The translations under genes and the position numbers were made by a program. Below are positions 34,969-43,278 of a DNA stretch of 64,000 nt, in pieces. The notes below the pieces were generated by a model. It saw nothing but the letters and a program-made list of their open reading frames with translations, was not told the DNA's origin and searched no databases. The stretch is from Alphaproteobacteria bacterium (lineage in GTDB: Bacteria > Pseudomonadota > Alphaproteobacteria > Thalassobaculales > Thalassobaculaceae): NCBI GenBank assembly GCA_024742275.1, contig JANSYS010000002.1:308611-372610 (forward strand), written 5' to 3'. The stretch's first letter is position 1. Each line of letters opens with the position of its first letter.

Positions 34969-35153
34969 GCTCTTTCTCTCCGGAACAACCCTGCGGGCAT
35001 CTTATAGCGCGATGCCGGTTCGGGGGCAGCAGAATTGGTGGTGACGCCCACAAGACGATAGGGCCAATTGGCTAATGCATCGTTAACCGTGATCGAAGGT
35101 CTTTCGGATGCGGGGCGGTTTCGGGTCGTGTCGTCGCGACCGACCGTCCCCGA

Positions 35154-36584
35154 TCAGCCCCGCGATACCCCCCAGAACCGCTCCGGCGTCCGCTCCAGGT
35201 CCTTGAGCCCGGCGCGCTCGACCATCAGCGCCGACTGGCGCTCCGCTTCCTCCAGCACGGCGTCCTCGTCGATCCCGACCAACTCGCGATCCCGCATCAG
35301 GATTCGGCCGGCAACGATGGTTGTGTCGACATCCGCGCCGTTGGCGAAGCAGGCGAGCCGGTAGAGCGGCATGGTCATCGGGACCATGTGCGGCTTGAAC
35401 AGATCGACGAGGATCAGGTCGGCCTGCTTGCCGACCTCGATCGAGCCGATCTCCTCCGCCATGCCGAGCGCCGCAGCACCGTCGATGGTCGCCATCTCCA
35501 GAACCTTGCCCGGCGGCAGGACTGCGGGATCCCGGAAGTGGCGGCGGTGATAATGCATGGCTTGGAACATATGCCGGAACATGTCGTAGCCGCGGTCCGG
35601 CGCCGTGCCGTCGGAGCCGAGCCCGACCACCGCACCCGCATCGATCAGTTCAGGAACCGGGCATCGGCCGGTGATCGACCGGTTGGCGGACGGGTTGTGG
35701 GCGATCTTCGTTCCCGTCTCGGCGACCAGACGGATCTCCTCGGCGTCGAGGTCGACCGAGTGGCTCATCAGCGCATCAGATCCGAGCAGGTCGAATACCT
35801 CGTGGGCGAGACGGATACTGCCCTGGCGATGACCATCCTGGGTGAAGACCAGGCCCAAGCGCCGGGTCAGGTCGCGAGTGGCGGCGGCCTGGTGCCGCAC
35901 CTCGTCGAGAACGGCATCCTGGAACGACCCGCGATGGTGAACCGGGAAACTGACCGCGATCCGCACGCGGCCGCCGGCGCCGCCGTGCCACTGTTGCGCG
36001 ACCTCCTTGCAGACGCCGAGCTGGGTCTCGAAGGATACTTCTTGCGCCACGGAACCGCCGTTCTCGATATTGGCGTAGGTCTTGGGAAAGGGCGGACGGT
36101 TGATGCCGACGGCGACGACCGAACGCGTTCCGATCCGGTCGATCTCGCGGCAATGGGCGTCGGCGTAGATCGCCTCGTCGGTCCGCATGACGTCGTCGCC
36201 CCCGCCAAGGTAGGAGACGCCGGTCGTGGTACCGCATCGGATCCGTTCGACCGCCGACAGGGCCGCCTCGGCGGCCCAGAAGCTGGTATCGGAGGCGATC
36301 GTGTAGGCCGTATGGCATGCCCGCTCCCAAGCCCCGTCGACCGCGACTCCGAGCGTTTTGATCAGCCCGTGTCCGGCATGGGCATGGACGTCGACGAACC
36401 CGGGCATCAGCGCTTTACGCGTTCCGTCGATCACGGTCGCGTCGGGATAGGCGCGGGCCAGTTCGTCGCGCGGCCCGATCGCGGCGATCCGGCTCCCAGA
36501 TACCGCGACACTCTGTCCGTCGAGGACACGGCGACCGCCGTCCATGGTGACGACAAGGGCATTGTCGATACGAATTTCGGACAT
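35154..36584 (-). CDS. Amidohydrolase-family deaminase/chlorohydrolase (TrzN/SsnA-like)
   Basis: Encodes 476 residues from ATG 36584; longer in-frame starts run into the opposing gene's promoter. The metal-binding HxH is His67/His69 in DVHAHAGHG. MSHSVDLDAEE and GLGSDGTAPDRGYD supply the further His and Asp of the subtype III amidohydrolase site. Relatives deaminate or hydrolyse aromatic or heterocyclic amines such as guanine derivatives or triazines. Substrate not predictable. The gene is divergent from a universal stress protein gene. Confidence 0.86.
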   Translation of the reverse strand: MSEIRIDNALVVTMDGGRRVLDGQSVAVSGSRIAAIGPRDELARAYPDATVIDGTRKALMPGFVDVHAHAGHGLIKTLGVAVDGAWERACHTAYTIASDTSFWAAEAALSAVERIRCGTTTGVSYLGGGDDVMRTDEAIYADAHCREIDRIGTRSVVAVGINRPPFPKTYANIENGGSVAQEVSFETQLGVCKEVAQQWHGGAGGRVRIAVSFPVHHRGSFQDAVLDEVRHQAAATRDLTRRLGLVFTQDGHRQGSIRLAHEVFDLLGSDALMSHSVDLDAEEIRLVAETGTKIAHNPSANRSITGRCPVPELIDAGAVVGLGSDGTAPDRGYDMFRHMFQAMHYHRRHFRDPAVLPPGKVLEMATIDGAAALGMAEEIGSIEVGKQADLILVDLFKPHMVPMTMPLYRLACFANGADVDTTIVAGRILMRDRELVGIDEDAVLEEAERQSALMVERAGLKDLERTPERFWGVSRG

Positions 36585-36676
36585 GGTTCCAATCCGGTGC
36601 CTTGACGGGAAGCTTTCCGCTATCATGACATCGGGACCGGCGGCGACAAGCGCGGCCATACCGAGGGAGACTGTGG

Positions 36677-37486
36677 ATGAAGTCGTTTTTTCTGCCGTTC
36701 GGCCGGGATGGTGTCGATCGGGCTCCGTTGGAGGCGGCCGCGCTGTTCGCCAAGCGGTCCGGTGGGCGTGTTCGGGCCACCTTCTATCCAAGGCCGGTCG
36801 AGAGCCCTCTGGTGGATCCGATGGGAGTCGGGATCATCGACTACGCCGACAAGGGACCGGATCTCGCCCGCGAGGCGGAGGAAGCGCTGGGCGCCATGCG
36901 GACGCGGATCGACGCGCTTGGCGAGACGGCCGATATCGTCGATCTGAGCGACGAACCGCTGAGGGCCCGCTTCGGCATCGGCGAGGCCGCCCGCCTGTTC
37001 GATACGACCGTCGTAGGTAAGAGCGAGGAGACCGACTGGCGCGCTGTATTCGAGACAGCGCTGTTCGAGGGCGGACGCACGGTCACGCTCGTTCCGATCG
37101 GCTGGACCCGGGCTTGCGGTGAGACCGTGGGCATCGCCTGGAACCGCAGCACCGAGACGGCCCGGCTGATCGGCCAGGCCCTGTCGGCGATCAAGTCGGC
37201 CGGGCGGGTCGTGGTGATCGAGATCGACGGCTGGTCGGTGCCCGGTCCCGACGGGGCGGCGCTAGCGGACTACCTGAAGCTTCACGGGGTGGACGCCAAG
37301 GTCGCGACCGGCAAGCGGTCGATGCGCGGCCCGGGTATGGACGTTCTCGAAGTTGCCGAGGCCGAAGGCGTAGATCTGCTCGTGAAGGGCGCCTATACGC
37401 AAAGCCGGCTGCGGCAGATGATCTTCGGCGGCGCGACCAGCGACATCATAGCAGACGCAACCATGCCGGTGATCTTCGCCCATTGA
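36677..37486 (+). CDS. Universal stress protein, tandem UspA type
   Basis: Encodes 269 residues, the size of double-domain Usp proteins. The C-terminal end KGAYTQSRLRQMIFGGAT followed by TMPVIFAH is the UspA signature; the glycine-rich ATP-binding motif is degenerate (GxxxxxRxxxFGG). The N-terminal half begins SFFLPFGRDG and is a weaker copy. Cytoplasmic stress-related role expected, without a known partner. AGGGAGAC precedes the start. Confidence 0.85.
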   Translation: MKSFFLPFGRDGVDRAPLEAAALFAKRSGGRVRATFYPRPVESPLVDPMGVGIIDYADKGPDLAREAEEALGAMRTRIDALGETADIVDLSDEPLRARFGIGEAARLFDTTVVGKSEETDWRAVFETALFEGGRTVTLVPIGWTRACGETVGIAWNRSTETARLIGQALSAIKSAGRVVVIEIDGWSVPGPDGAALADYLKLHGVDAKVATGKRSMRGPGMDVLEVAEAEGVDLLVKGAYTQSRLRQMIFGGATSDIIADATMPVIFAH

Positions 37487-37533
37487 TCGCGGGACCGATC
37501 CGGCTTGCGAGATTCTAGAGATTCAGGGGGAAA

Positions 37534-38076
37534 ATGAGCGACGATACCGTGTTCGGCACCGACGGGTCCGACGAGAAGTCAACGGCGCCGGAAAGAGACG
37601 CTCCGGCGGGCGCGGCGGCGCCGGCCGCCGAAGCGCCACGCGACGACATGACCCGATTGCTCGGCCAGATCGTCTCTCTGATGGGGCAATCGCCGGCCCA
37701 TCGCCACATCTTCATTTCCGACCTGGAATGGCTGGTGCTGCCGCCGCTGACCAAGCGGCAGGTGCGGATCTGGCGCCGGCGCACGGATCGGGGAGCGGCG
37801 CCGGTGGTGTACGCGTCCTGGGCGATGGTCACCGAGGAGGTGGAGAAGCGCCTGCTTCAGGGGCAGAACCGTCTGCGGCCGAACGAGTGGGACGGCGGGA
37901 CCATTCCGTGGCTGATCGATCTCGTCGCGCCCTATGGCGGCGGCGACTCCGCGTTGAACGAACTCGTCGACCAGACGTTCGGCGGTCAACCTATCAAGGC
38001 TCTCGTCCCCACGCCCGGCGGCGGCTTCGCCGTGCGCCAGATTCAGCCGCGCGCGGCGACGAAGGACAAGGCATGA
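37534..38076 (+). CDS. RTX toxin-activating lysine-acyltransferase (HlyC-like)
   Basis: Encodes 180 residues: a low-complexity Ala/Pro/Asp-rich N-terminus of ~38 residues, then a full HlyC-type domain. The catalytic His is His56 in SPAHRHIF and the second conserved acid is Asp129 in WLIDLVAPYGG. YASWAMVTEEVE and RLRPNEWDGG are family hallmarks. HlyC-type enzymes move a fatty acyl group from acyl-ACP to lysines of an RTX protein before export. GGGGGAAA precedes the ATG. No RTX gene adjoins it; two RTX genes lie 31 kb upstream and 5 kb downstream. The TRAP genes after it look unrelated. Confidence 0.87.
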   Translation: MSDDTVFGTDGSDEKSTAPERDAPAGAAAPAAEAPRDDMTRLLGQIVSLMGQSPAHRHIFISDLEWLVLPPLTKRQVRIWRRRTDRGAAPVVYASWAMVTEEVEKRLLQGQNRLRPNEWDGGTIPWLIDLVAPYGGGDSALNELVDQTFGGQPIKALVPTPGGGFAVRQIQPRAATKDKA

Positions 38077-38121
38077 CGACCGAATATGAGGGTGTGTTAA
38101 TCTTGCATTGTTGACATCTTC

Positions 38122-38137
38122 GTCACGCCCTTGTGAC
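38122..38137. promoter_or_regulatory. Inverted repeat upstream of the TRAP transporter genes
   Basis: GTCAC-N6-GTGAC lies just downstream of a perfect TTGACA (38111-38116). No good -10 follows at the right distance (TGACAC at 38134-38139), so this may be an activator-dependent or repressed promoter. It is about 75 bases before the DctP start. Confidence 0.35.
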
Positions 38138-38209
38138 ACTCACTCCTCAATCAAAAGACGTTCGGACCCTGAAAACAGGGCCGTCCACATACCGCATAGG
38201 GAGGAAACG

Positions 38210-39241
38210 ATGCGGAAAACCCTGGTCGCCGCGCTTGCGGCGCTCACCGTCAGCGCGTTCGCCATTGGCGACGTCGACGCCCGGACCCTGAAGGTGCAGT
38301 CAAGCTCCAGCCCGGGCGACTGGGCGCATAGGTTCATGACCGAAGGCTGGCAGCAGAAGGTCGGCGTCATGAGCGGCGGCAGTATCGAGCTTGAGGTCCT
38401 GCCGACCAAGGCCGTCGTACCCCACCGCGAGACGGTCGACGCGGTCGCCAACGGCATTCTCGACGGTGACCTGAACGCGGTCTCCTACTTCGCGGGACGC
38501 GATCCTGCCTTCGGTATCATCGGCGACCTGATCGCCGGCTACGACTCGCCGGAGCAGGTTCGCGACTTCTGCCACGAAGGTGGCGGCAAGGAGATGCTGC
38601 AGAAGATCTACGACAAGCTCTGGCCGGACTCGATCCACGTCATCGGCTGCGGCCCCTACACCAAGGAAGCCCTGGTCTCGACGATACCCATCAACGGGGT
38701 CGACGACCTTAAGGGTGTCAAGATCCGCTCGCCCGAAGGTCTGGCCGCCGACGTGTTCCGTCTGGCCGGCGCCTCCCCGGTGTCGATCCCGTTCTCCGAG
38801 GTCTACACCTCGCTCGACAAAGGCATCGTCGATGCCGCCGATGCCTCGGCCTTCGTGAACAACGAAGCGTCGGGCATGCACAAGGTGGCCAAGTTCCCGA
38901 TTTATCCGGGCATCCATTCCATGGCCGTCCTCCAGTTCATCATGAACAAGGACGTGTGGAACGGTCTGACCGACGCGGAGCGGACCATTCTCGAGGTCTG
39001 GTACAACGCCGCCTACATCACGATGCTCCGCCAGGCCGATCTGCAGGACCGCGATCTGGTGGCCGAGCATAAGGCGAAGGGCGATATCACGATTATCGAC
39101 TGGTCCAAGGAAGACCGGCAGAAGTTCCGTGAGATCGCCGTCGAGGCTTGGGAGAGCGCGGCCTCCAAGTCCGAACTGGCCCGTGAGGCCCTGGACACCC
39201 ACCTCGCCTACATGAGGAAGATGGGTCTGCTCTCGGACTGA
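38210..39241 (+). CDS. TRAP transporter substrate-binding protein (DctP/TakP-like)
   Basis: Encodes 343 residues from ATG 38210, preceded by AGGGAGGAAACG. A Sec signal peptide ends near residue 24 (VDARTLK). The mature part carries the conserved Arg in VKIRSPEG that contacts a carboxylate ligand and the EVYTSLDKGIVDAADAS region (in part) of DctP proteins. The pattern is closest to TakP-type proteins that bind 2-oxo acids, sometimes as swapped dimers. It feeds the fused permease encoded downstream, driven by sodium or proton gradients. Confidence 0.9.
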   Translation: MRKTLVAALAALTVSAFAIGDVDARTLKVQSSSSPGDWAHRFMTEGWQQKVGVMSGGSIELEVLPTKAVVPHRETVDAVANGILDGDLNAVSYFAGRDPAFGIIGDLIAGYDSPEQVRDFCHEGGGKEMLQKIYDKLWPDSIHVIGCGPYTKEALVSTIPINGVDDLKGVKIRSPEGLAADVFRLAGASPVSIPFSEVYTSLDKGIVDAADASAFVNNEASGMHKVAKFPIYPGIHSMAVLQFIMNKDVWNGLTDAERTILEVWYNAAYITMLRQADLQDRDLVAEHKAKGDITIIDWSKEDRQKFREIAVEAWESAASKSELAREALDTHLAYMRKMGLLSD

Positions 39242-39258
39242 GCCGACCGCCAGAGTTC

Positions 39259-39284
39259 CCGGGGCCCGTTCACACGGGCCCCGG
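39259..39284 (+). promoter_or_regulatory. Strong RNA hairpin between DctP and the permease gene
   Basis: A perfect 11-base stem (CCGGGGCCCGT / ACGGGCCCCGG) with loop TCAC and no T tract follows. Located 18 bases after the DctP stop, it fits a partial terminator or mRNA-stabilising stem that keeps the binding protein in excess over the permease. Confidence 0.6.
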
Positions 39285-39380
39285 ATGTCTCGGCCGACAG
39301 GCGGCACCCGGTCGCCTGCTTTCTTTCATGAACACGCGCGCCGTCTCGCCCGCGAGCACCGTCGCCCGGAAAGCGGATCG

Positions 39381-41369
39381 ATGAATTCAGCCATAAACAA
39401 GTTCAGTCAGTTCTCCGGCCTCGCGATCGCGCAGCTCTATTTTCTTTGCGGCGTCATCACGCTCTACGAGGTGATCGCGCGCTACGCATTCCACGCGCCG
39501 ACCCAATGGGCCTTCGAGATGGTGATGGTGTTCTGCGCCACCGCCTGGATGATTTCCGCCGGCTATGTGACGTTGAAGAATCGCCATATCGGCATCACCG
39601 TCTTCTACCTCATGGCCAGCGAGCGCACGAAATGGCGTCTCGACCTGTTCGCGCTGATCGTCGGCGTGATCGCGCTTTTCCTGCTGACCAACGATACGAT
39701 GGGCCGGGCCCTGGACGCGATCAGCAACGTCGAGCGCGCCGGCACCGCCTTCAACTCGCCCGAGCCTTTGATGCTCAAGACCGCGCTGTTCCTCGGCGCG
39801 ACCATCTACCTGCTTCAACTCCTGGCGAACTTCTATCGCCATCTGACCAGCCCGATCGCACGGATGGCGATCGTCGTCGTCTCGGTGATCCTGATCGGCC
39901 GGCTCGTCCTGCTGCTGATCGGCCACTACGCCGAAGGGTTCTTCCTGTCGGAGTGGGCGGATTCCGCGGCCGCCTGGGTCGCGGAGACCGCTGACCTCCG
40001 GCAGCTCATCAATATCCGGGCCTACGACATCGGCACGGTCAGCGTCGGTATCGTCATCGCGCTTCTGCTGCTGATGATGACCGGCATGCCGCTGGGGGTG
40101 GTGACGCTGATCATCTCCGTCGTCTGCGCGCTGCTCTTCTTCGGGCCGAAAGGCCTCTACCTGGTCTCGACCAACGCCTTCGGACTGTTGGAGTCCTATC
40201 CGCTGATCGCGGTGCCGCTCTTCGTGCTCATGGCCTCGATCCTTGAGAAGGCGGGCATCGCCGAGGATCTGTTCGACGCCATGTCGATTTTCGCCGGCAA
40301 CCTGCGGGGCGGCGTCGCCGTGCAGACCGTCGTCGTGGCGGTGATCATGGCCGCCATGTCGGGCATCATGGGCGGCGAGATCGTCATGCTCGGCCTGGTC
40401 GCGCTGCCGCAGATGCTGCGGCTCGGCTACGACCGTAAACTGTCGATCGGCACGATCTGCGCCGGCGGCTCCCTGGCCACGCTGATCCCGCCCTCCATCA
40501 TCATGATCGTTTACGGCCTGTCGGCCCAGGTCTCGATCGGCGATCTGTTCATGGCCGGGGCCGTGCCGGGTCTGCTGCTGGCATCGTTCTACATCGTCTT
40601 CGTGCTCATCCGCTGCTATCTGAACCCGAGTCTCGCCCCGACGGCGGCGGAGGTGGCGGCCCGCGGCATCACGGAGAAGAAGCTGTCGTCCAACCGCACG
40701 CTCGCGGTGATCCTGTCGATCGGCCTGATTGCGTGTGTCATGGGCTCGATCTACGGCGGCGTCGCCAGCGTGACCGAGGCGGCCGGGGTCGGCGTGTTCG
40801 GCGCCATCGTCGTGGCGGCGGTGCGGATGCGGTTCAACTGGAAAATGCTGCAGGAGGCGCTGACCCAGACCATGGCGACGGTCGGCACGATCATCTGGCT
40901 GATCCTCGGCGCGGTGAGCTTCGTCGGCATCTACAACCTGGTCGGCGGCGGCGAGTTCATGCGCAGCCTGTTCGCCGGGCTCGACCTGCCGGCCCTCGGC
41001 ATCATCCTGGTCATGATGGCGATCCTGGTGGTCCTCGGCACATTCATGGAATGGATCGCCATCGTCTTCATAACGGTGCCGATCTTCGCGCCCGTCGTCA
41101 CCGATATGGCACCCGAGCTCGGCCTCGACCCGGAATGGGCTGCGGTGTGGTTCGGCGTGTTGTTCGTCATGAACATGCAGATCTATTTCCTGTCCCCGCC
41201 GTTCGGGCCCGCCTGCTTCTGGCTCAAGTCCGTGGCGCCGCCGGATATCGAGTTGCAGGAGATCTTTGCGGCGGTGATCCCTTTCATTGGGTTGCAGATC
41301 ATCGGTCTGATCCTGGTGATGCTCTTCCCTGAAATCGCGCTCTGGCTACCGCAGACGTTGGGTGGGTGA
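39381..41369 (+). CDS. TRAP transporter fused permease (DctQM)
   Basis: Encodes 662 residues from ATG 39381. The first ~230 residues are the small-subunit DctQ part (four-helix region, PTQWAFEMVMV, NRHIGITVFY). The rest is the DctM large subunit with 12 or so hydrophobic segments, including VTLIISVVCALLFFG and GGEIVMLGLVALPQML. Fused QM permeases are common in sialic acid and some 2-oxoacid TRAP systems. It is the inner-membrane part of the transporter served by the upstream binding protein; a 39-residue membrane protein gene follows. Confidence 0.92.
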   Translation: MNSAINKFSQFSGLAIAQLYFLCGVITLYEVIARYAFHAPTQWAFEMVMVFCATAWMISAGYVTLKNRHIGITVFYLMASERTKWRLDLFALIVGVIALFLLTNDTMGRALDAISNVERAGTAFNSPEPLMLKTALFLGATIYLLQLLANFYRHLTSPIARMAIVVVSVILIGRLVLLLIGHYAEGFFLSEWADSAAAWVAETADLRQLINIRAYDIGTVSVGIVIALLLLMMTGMPLGVVTLIISVVCALLFFGPKGLYLVSTNAFGLLESYPLIAVPLFVLMASILEKAGIAEDLFDAMSIFAGNLRGGVAVQTVVVAVIMAAMSGIMGGEIVMLGLVALPQMLRLGYDRKLSIGTICAGGSLATLIPPSIIMIVYGLSAQVSIGDLFMAGAVPGLLLASFYIVFVLIRCYLNPSLAPTAAEVAARGITEKKLSSNRTLAVILSIGLIACVMGSIYGGVASVTEAAGVGVFGAIVVAAVRMRFNWKMLQEALTQTMATVGTIIWLILGAVSFVGIYNLVGGGEFMRSLFAGLDLPALGIILVMMAILVVLGTFMEWIAIVFITVPIFAPVVTDMAPELGLDPEWAAVWFGVLFVMNMQIYFLSPPFGPACFWLKSVAPPDIELQEIFAAVIPFIGLQIIGLILVMLFPEIALWLPQTLGG

Positions 41370-41405
41370 TCGTGACCCGGTTGGGATACGCAATAGGAGA
41401 GAAAG

Positions 41406-41525
41406 ATGTCCCCTGATACCAAGGATGACAGCACCGCCTACGGCATCTGGCCGACCGTCGTGGGGTACGCGTTGGCGGTGGCGATCTTCGCGACAATGTT
41501 CGCGCTGGCGACCGGCTTCGCGTGA
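41406..41525 (+). CDS. 39-residue single-helix membrane protein in TRAP operon
   Basis: A short frame starting at ATG 41406, eight bases after AGGAGAG, ending at TGA 41523-41525. The peptide has a polar N-terminus (MSPDTKDDSTAYG) and one hydrophobic helix from about Trp15 to Phe38. The strong ribosome-binding site, membrane-helix pattern and place 36 bases after the permease gene argue that it is a real accessory subunit or small regulatory protein. I do not recognise a named family. It is too short for most gene finders. Confidence 0.65.
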   Translation: MSPDTKDDSTAYGIWPTVVGYALAVAIFATMFALATGFA

Positions 41526-41785
41526 TCGCGAAGATTTGGACGACGCGATCGATCGGCCGCGCGCATGTGAGTGTGTGTTTAACGGTCAACTCGGCGGTTC
41601 AATAACCTGCAATAAAAAAATAACTTTCGGTTTTCCTTGCGTTTAGGGGCGAACGTGTTGAAATGCCGACGGCTGGAGCCGGTGTGTCCGGTTCCAACGG
41701 CGCGTTAACATTCTAGGCCCGGGGGCGGGTCCTTTCGGTGCCGCTGCCCTAGACTAGGCGCGAGAGAAACGCAAAGGAGATGACT

Positions 41786-42649
41786 ATGCTTCAGAAAATT
41801 CTGGGGGGAGCCAAACCGCTGATCGCTGCGGCGGCCATGCTGAGCCTGTCCGCCTGCGCCGGCTTTCAAGTCGATCACGCGCGCGGTCTGACGCCGGAAG
41901 GCGATGCCTTCAGCAAGGCGCTGTATCAGGAGTATCTCGCGCTCTCTGAAATGGAGTTTGCGGAAGGCGACTACGAGGACTCCGATCTGTTCGCCGCGGC
42001 GGCCATCGCTTCGGCTGCCGGCAATCCGCCGGCCCCGGAGGCGCTCGACTCCCGTGTGATTCCGGCCGAGCACAAGGGGGCTTTGTCCGAGGCGCACCGC
42101 CGTCTGATCTCCGCGCTCGACGCCGGCGCCGCGGCCAAGGTCCCGGAGGCCTCGGCACGTGCGCAGGCCATGTTCGACTGCTGGATGCAGGAAGCCGAAG
42201 AGAACTTCCAGCCGGCCGATATCGCCTGGTGCCGTGACCGTTTCTGGCCGGCGCTGGAGGCTATGGAAGCCGCGGTTGCGGCGCAGCCTGTTGCGGCCGC
42301 CCCGTCGGTGACCTTCGCCAACTTCACCGTGTACTTCGACTTCGACAGCAGCGCGATCACGCCTGAGACCCTGTCGACGCTGATCGATGCCGCCGACGCG
42401 TCCGACGACATGGGTGCGTCGACCATGACCATCTCCGGCTATGCCGACCGCTCCGGCTCGGCCGCCTACAACATGGCTCTGTCGCAGCGCCGTGCGGATA
42501 TCGTCGCTGCTGAGCTGAAGAGCCTGCTGGGCAGCACGGCGCCGGCCATGACGCTGGAAGCCTTCGGTGAGGGCAACAACAAGGTCGTTACGCCGGACGG
42601 TGTGAAGGAGCCGAAGAACCGTCGGGTCAAGATCGAGATCCGCAAGTAA
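41786..42649 (+). CDS. OmpA-family outer-membrane lipoprotein
   Basis: Encodes 287 residues from ATG 41786; AAGGAG at 41774-41779 is well spaced for this ATG but too close to ATG 41780. A lipoprotein signal ends in LSAC with acylated Cys24. The middle (50-160) is helical and Ala/Glu-rich. The C-terminal ~110 residues form an OmpA-like peptidoglycan-binding domain (NFTVYFDFDSSAIT, ISGYADRSGSAAYNMALSQRRA in two parts, FGEGN). It probably tethers the outer membrane to peptidoglycan. Two hairpins follow, the second a clear terminator. Confidence 0.9.
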   Translation: MLQKILGGAKPLIAAAAMLSLSACAGFQVDHARGLTPEGDAFSKALYQEYLALSEMEFAEGDYEDSDLFAAAAIASAAGNPPAPEALDSRVIPAEHKGALSEAHRRLISALDAGAAAKVPEASARAQAMFDCWMQEAEENFQPADIAWCRDRFWPALEAMEAAVAAQPVAAAPSVTFANFTVYFDFDSSAITPETLSTLIDAADASDDMGASTMTISGYADRSGSAAYNMALSQRRADIVAAELKSLLGSTAPAMTLEAFGEGNNKVVTPDGVKEPKNRRVKIEIRK

Positions 42650-42658
42650 GCGGTTTCG

Positions 42659-42679
42659 ATCCGGCCGACCCGGCCGGAT
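42659..42679 (+). repeat. Inverted repeat after the OmpA-lipoprotein gene
   Basis: Perfect 9-base arms ATCCGGCCG / CGGCCGGAT around ACC, starting nine bases after the stop codon. It has no T tract itself and stands just upstream of the terminator hairpin, so it may be an mRNA 3'-end stabilising stem. Confidence 0.5.
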
Positions 42680-42692
42680 GAGAAAGCAGAGA

Positions 42693-42728
42693 GGCGGACG
42701 GGAAACTGTCCGCCTTTTTCTTTTTTCC
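42693..42728 (+). terminator. Rho-independent terminator of the OmpA-lipoprotein gene
   Basis: Stem GGCGGAC / GTCCGCC around the loop GGGAAACT, followed immediately by TTTTTCTTTTTT. This is the cleanest intrinsic terminator in the window. Confidence 0.85.
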
Positions 42729-43089
42729 GTGGAACGTCGTTCCGGCGCCACAGGCGCTTCCCGGACAAGATATTGATAATCGAACCACACGGCGGAGAGG
42801 GCGGTGGCGCAGTTCTTCCCTCTCTACTGACTGTCGGCGCCGATGCCTGACAGTCTCGGTATCCGATTGATCGAGTCGCTCTTCTCCAGTTCTTCGTCCT
42901 CCCGATCAACGCCGCGGCCCGCACCCAAATCGATCGTCGCGATGACATCGAGACGCGCTCCTGCGTTCAGCAACGCGACGGATCCTATCCGCAACAAACG
43001 GCCTGGATTTCCGTGGGGGAGCCAGATCGACCAAAAATTATAAATAGATTCTAATGAAAATTATTCTCGTAAATCCTGCAGAAAGCGTG

Positions 43090-43119
43090 TTGATCGCTTT
43101 TTATATAGGTTAATATAAT
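43090..43119 (+). promoter_or_regulatory. Predicted promoter of the large RTX gene
   Basis: TTGATC at 43090-43095, an 18-base spacer and a perfect TATAAT at 43114-43119, inside an AT-rich island. The predicted transcription start is near 43126. Confidence 0.6.
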
Positions 43120-43153
43120 CTTACTATCGTTCATATAGGTTTATTCAACCTAT
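43105..43153. promoter_or_regulatory. ATAGGTT half-sites: candidate operator at the RTX promoter
   Basis: ATAGGTT occurs at 43105-43111 and again at 43135-43141; the second copy forms a perfect inverted repeat with AACCTAT at 43147-43153 (loop TATTC). The first copy lies in the -35/-10 spacer and the palindrome just after the predicted start site, a layout expected for a repressor operator. Confidence 0.45.
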
Positions 43154-43278
43154 CCAGTAAACCATAAGTCAACGAAGTGCCTCGGAATTTCCGTTGGGAA
43201 TTGTTGTGCGTGCCGTGCGCCGTCCTGGGAACCCGACTTGACTAGCAGCGGCCGGAGCGCGCGCGGAACAGGAAGACC

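Larger units (their letters stand above)
42729..43278. other. 550-base non-coding region before the large RTX gene
   Basis: No gene is supported. A short serine-rich frame at 42843-43043 has no ribosome-binding site or homology. From about 43030 to 43170 the DNA is strikingly AT-rich for this genome and holds the promoter and repeat elements described separately. The leader from the predicted transcription start to the ATG is about 150 bases. Confidence 0.5.

Noticed and set aside
38111..38139. TTGACA-17-TGACAC as a TRAP promoter
   Set aside because: The -35 is perfect but the -10 is poor, so a standard promoter is not claimed; only the inverted repeat is listed.
42843..43043. Serine-rich 66-codon frame before the large RTX gene
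   Set aside because: No ribosome-binding site, no homology, and it lies in a region with promoter-like character.
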